Program-made: the position numbers and the translations under genes
Assembly: GCA_023701085.1 (NCBI GenBank)
Contig: JAMPXR010000142.1
Location: 1-6,562, forward strand
Source of the DNA: Ramlibacter sp.
Lineage (GTDB): Bacteria > Pseudomonadota > Gammaproteobacteria > Burkholderiales > Burkholderiaceae_C
Direction of reading: 5' to 3'
Length of the DNA: 6,562 nucleotides
The notes under the pieces: generated by a model
What the model saw: the letters and a program-made list of their open reading frames with translations, nothing else
Told to the model about the DNA's origin: nothing
Databases searched by the model: none
Shown here: positions 6,298 to 6,562 of the stretch, piece after piece
How positions within the stretch are numbered: position 1 is the first letter of the stretch
Layout: the number at the start of each line of letters is the position of its first letter

Positions 6298-6525
6298 TCA
6301 TCCGCGCGCGGGCGGGAATCCGGGACCGGCGGATTGTCCGTTGCCCGCCGGATCGGATCGCTTGCGCGCCGCGAAGTCGGCCAGCGCCGCCTCGAATTCG
6401 GCCAGGTTCTCGGGGGTGACGGCGCAGCCGCACTCGTAGCAGGTGTTGCTCATGCGGTCGAACCAGCGGCAGCCGCATTGGTCGCAGGCCAGCTCGGGCG
6501 CTCCGCTGGGGTTGCTGAAGATCAT
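6298..6525 (-). CDS. Small zinc-ribbon-like protein with two CxxCxC knuckles (75 aa)
   Basis: The protein has six cysteines in two matching knuckles: C14-x2-C17-x-C19 (CDQCGC) and C29-x2-C32-x-C34 (CYECGC), nine residues apart and both followed by short hydrophobic stretches. This is the layout of a rubredoxin/zinc-ribbon fold binding one Zn or Fe through four of the cysteines. A short amphipathic helix (ENLAEFEAALADFAARKR, 39-56) and a disordered Gly/Pro tail follow. Two starts are possible: GTG at 6531 or ATG at 6525. GGGAG lies 7 bases before the ATG but only 1 base before the GTG, so the ATG is chosen. It is 46 bases upstream of the flavin oxidoreductase gene on the same strand, so the two are probably cotranscribed. 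It may serve that enzyme as a redox or assembly partner, or may be unrelated. I do not recognise a named family and the function is unknown. Confidence 0.72.
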   Translation of the reverse strand: MIFSNPSGAPELACDQCGCRWFDRMSNTCYECGCAVTPENLAEFEAALADFAARKRSDPAGNGQSAGPGFPPARG

Positions 6526-6562
6526 CGGCACGCTCCCAGGAAGGCCAGGCCCAGCGAGTCGA
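6522..6562 (-). CDS. Possible 3' end of another leftward gene (partial, runs off the right edge)
   Basis: On the minus strand one frame reads DSLGLAFLGACR then TGA, and this stop overlaps the ATG of the zinc-ribbon gene as ATGA. Four-base overlaps of this kind are common in translationally coupled operons. Only twelve residues are visible, too few to identify a product, and another frame is also open, so this is tentative. Confidence 0.25.
   Translation of the reverse strand, partial: DSLGLAFLGACR
6533..6537 (-). promoter_or_regulatory. Ribosome binding site deciding the zinc-ribbon gene start
   Basis: GGGAG on the minus strand ends 7 bases before the ATG at 6525, the same spacing as the AGGAG sites of the flavoenzyme and DUF6064 genes. 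It is too close to serve the in-frame GTG at 6531, so it argues for ATG initiation. Confidence 0.6.

Noticed and set aside
4140..6419. A 759-codon open frame on the plus strand opposite the flavin oxidoreductase
   Set aside because: Its translation is rich in His, Val, Ala, Gly and Arg repeats with no domain. The minus strand carries unmistakable FMN, FAD and NAD motifs with good ribosome sites. Long antisense frames are expected at this GC content.

Overview
This GC-rich window (about two-thirds G+C by eye) looks like a stretch of a betaproteobacterial chromosome. A Burkholderiales genome, perhaps close to Comamonadaceae, is the most likely source. This rests on remembered family resemblance (FtsH paralogue, DUF6064, KTSC, GspB-like and cysteine synthase proteins), not on a search. 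I see no rRNA, tRNA, CRISPR array, insertion sequence, integrase or att site. Every interval without a gene is under 200 bases.

Layout, left to right. (1) The first 237 codons of an FtsH-type membrane AAA+ protease run leftward off the window edge. (2) Only 23 bases away and divergent is a complete ornithine cyclodeaminase/mu-crystallin family gene, probably a ketimine (pyrroline-2-carboxylate type) reductase. (3) Convergent with it are two leftward genes: a small KTSC-domain protein and, upstream of that, a DUF6064-type membrane protein gene. The DUF6064 gene is broken by an internal deletion with a change of frame. (4) A 178-base divergent interval with a 12-base perfect palindrome separates this gene from a rightward cysteine synthase family gene. 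(5) Convergent with the cysteine synthase gene, across a short GC-rich inverted repeat, is a leftward cluster. In transcription order it holds a small six-cysteine zinc-ribbon-like protein, a 656-residue FMN/FAD/Fe-S oxidoreductase of the 2,4-dienoyl-CoA reductase/trimethylamine dehydrogenase class, and an exported proline-rich protein with a GspB-like C-terminal domain. The last 41 bases may be the tail of one more gene in this cluster.

Functionally this is mixed housekeeping and accessory metabolism: membrane proteolysis, imino-acid reduction, sulfur amino-acid synthesis and flavin-dependent reduction. It is not one obvious system. The most unusual items are the flavoenzyme, which lacks one expected Fe-S cysteine and the FadH-type active-site histidine and is paired with a six-Cys mini-protein, and the internally deleted DUF6064 gene. 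Two more are the almost absent spacer between the ftsH-like and reductase genes, and a GspB-like domain protein with no secretion genes around it. Three leftward genes share a Shine-Dalgarno core exactly 7 bases before the start. For the zinc-ribbon gene this settles which start is used.
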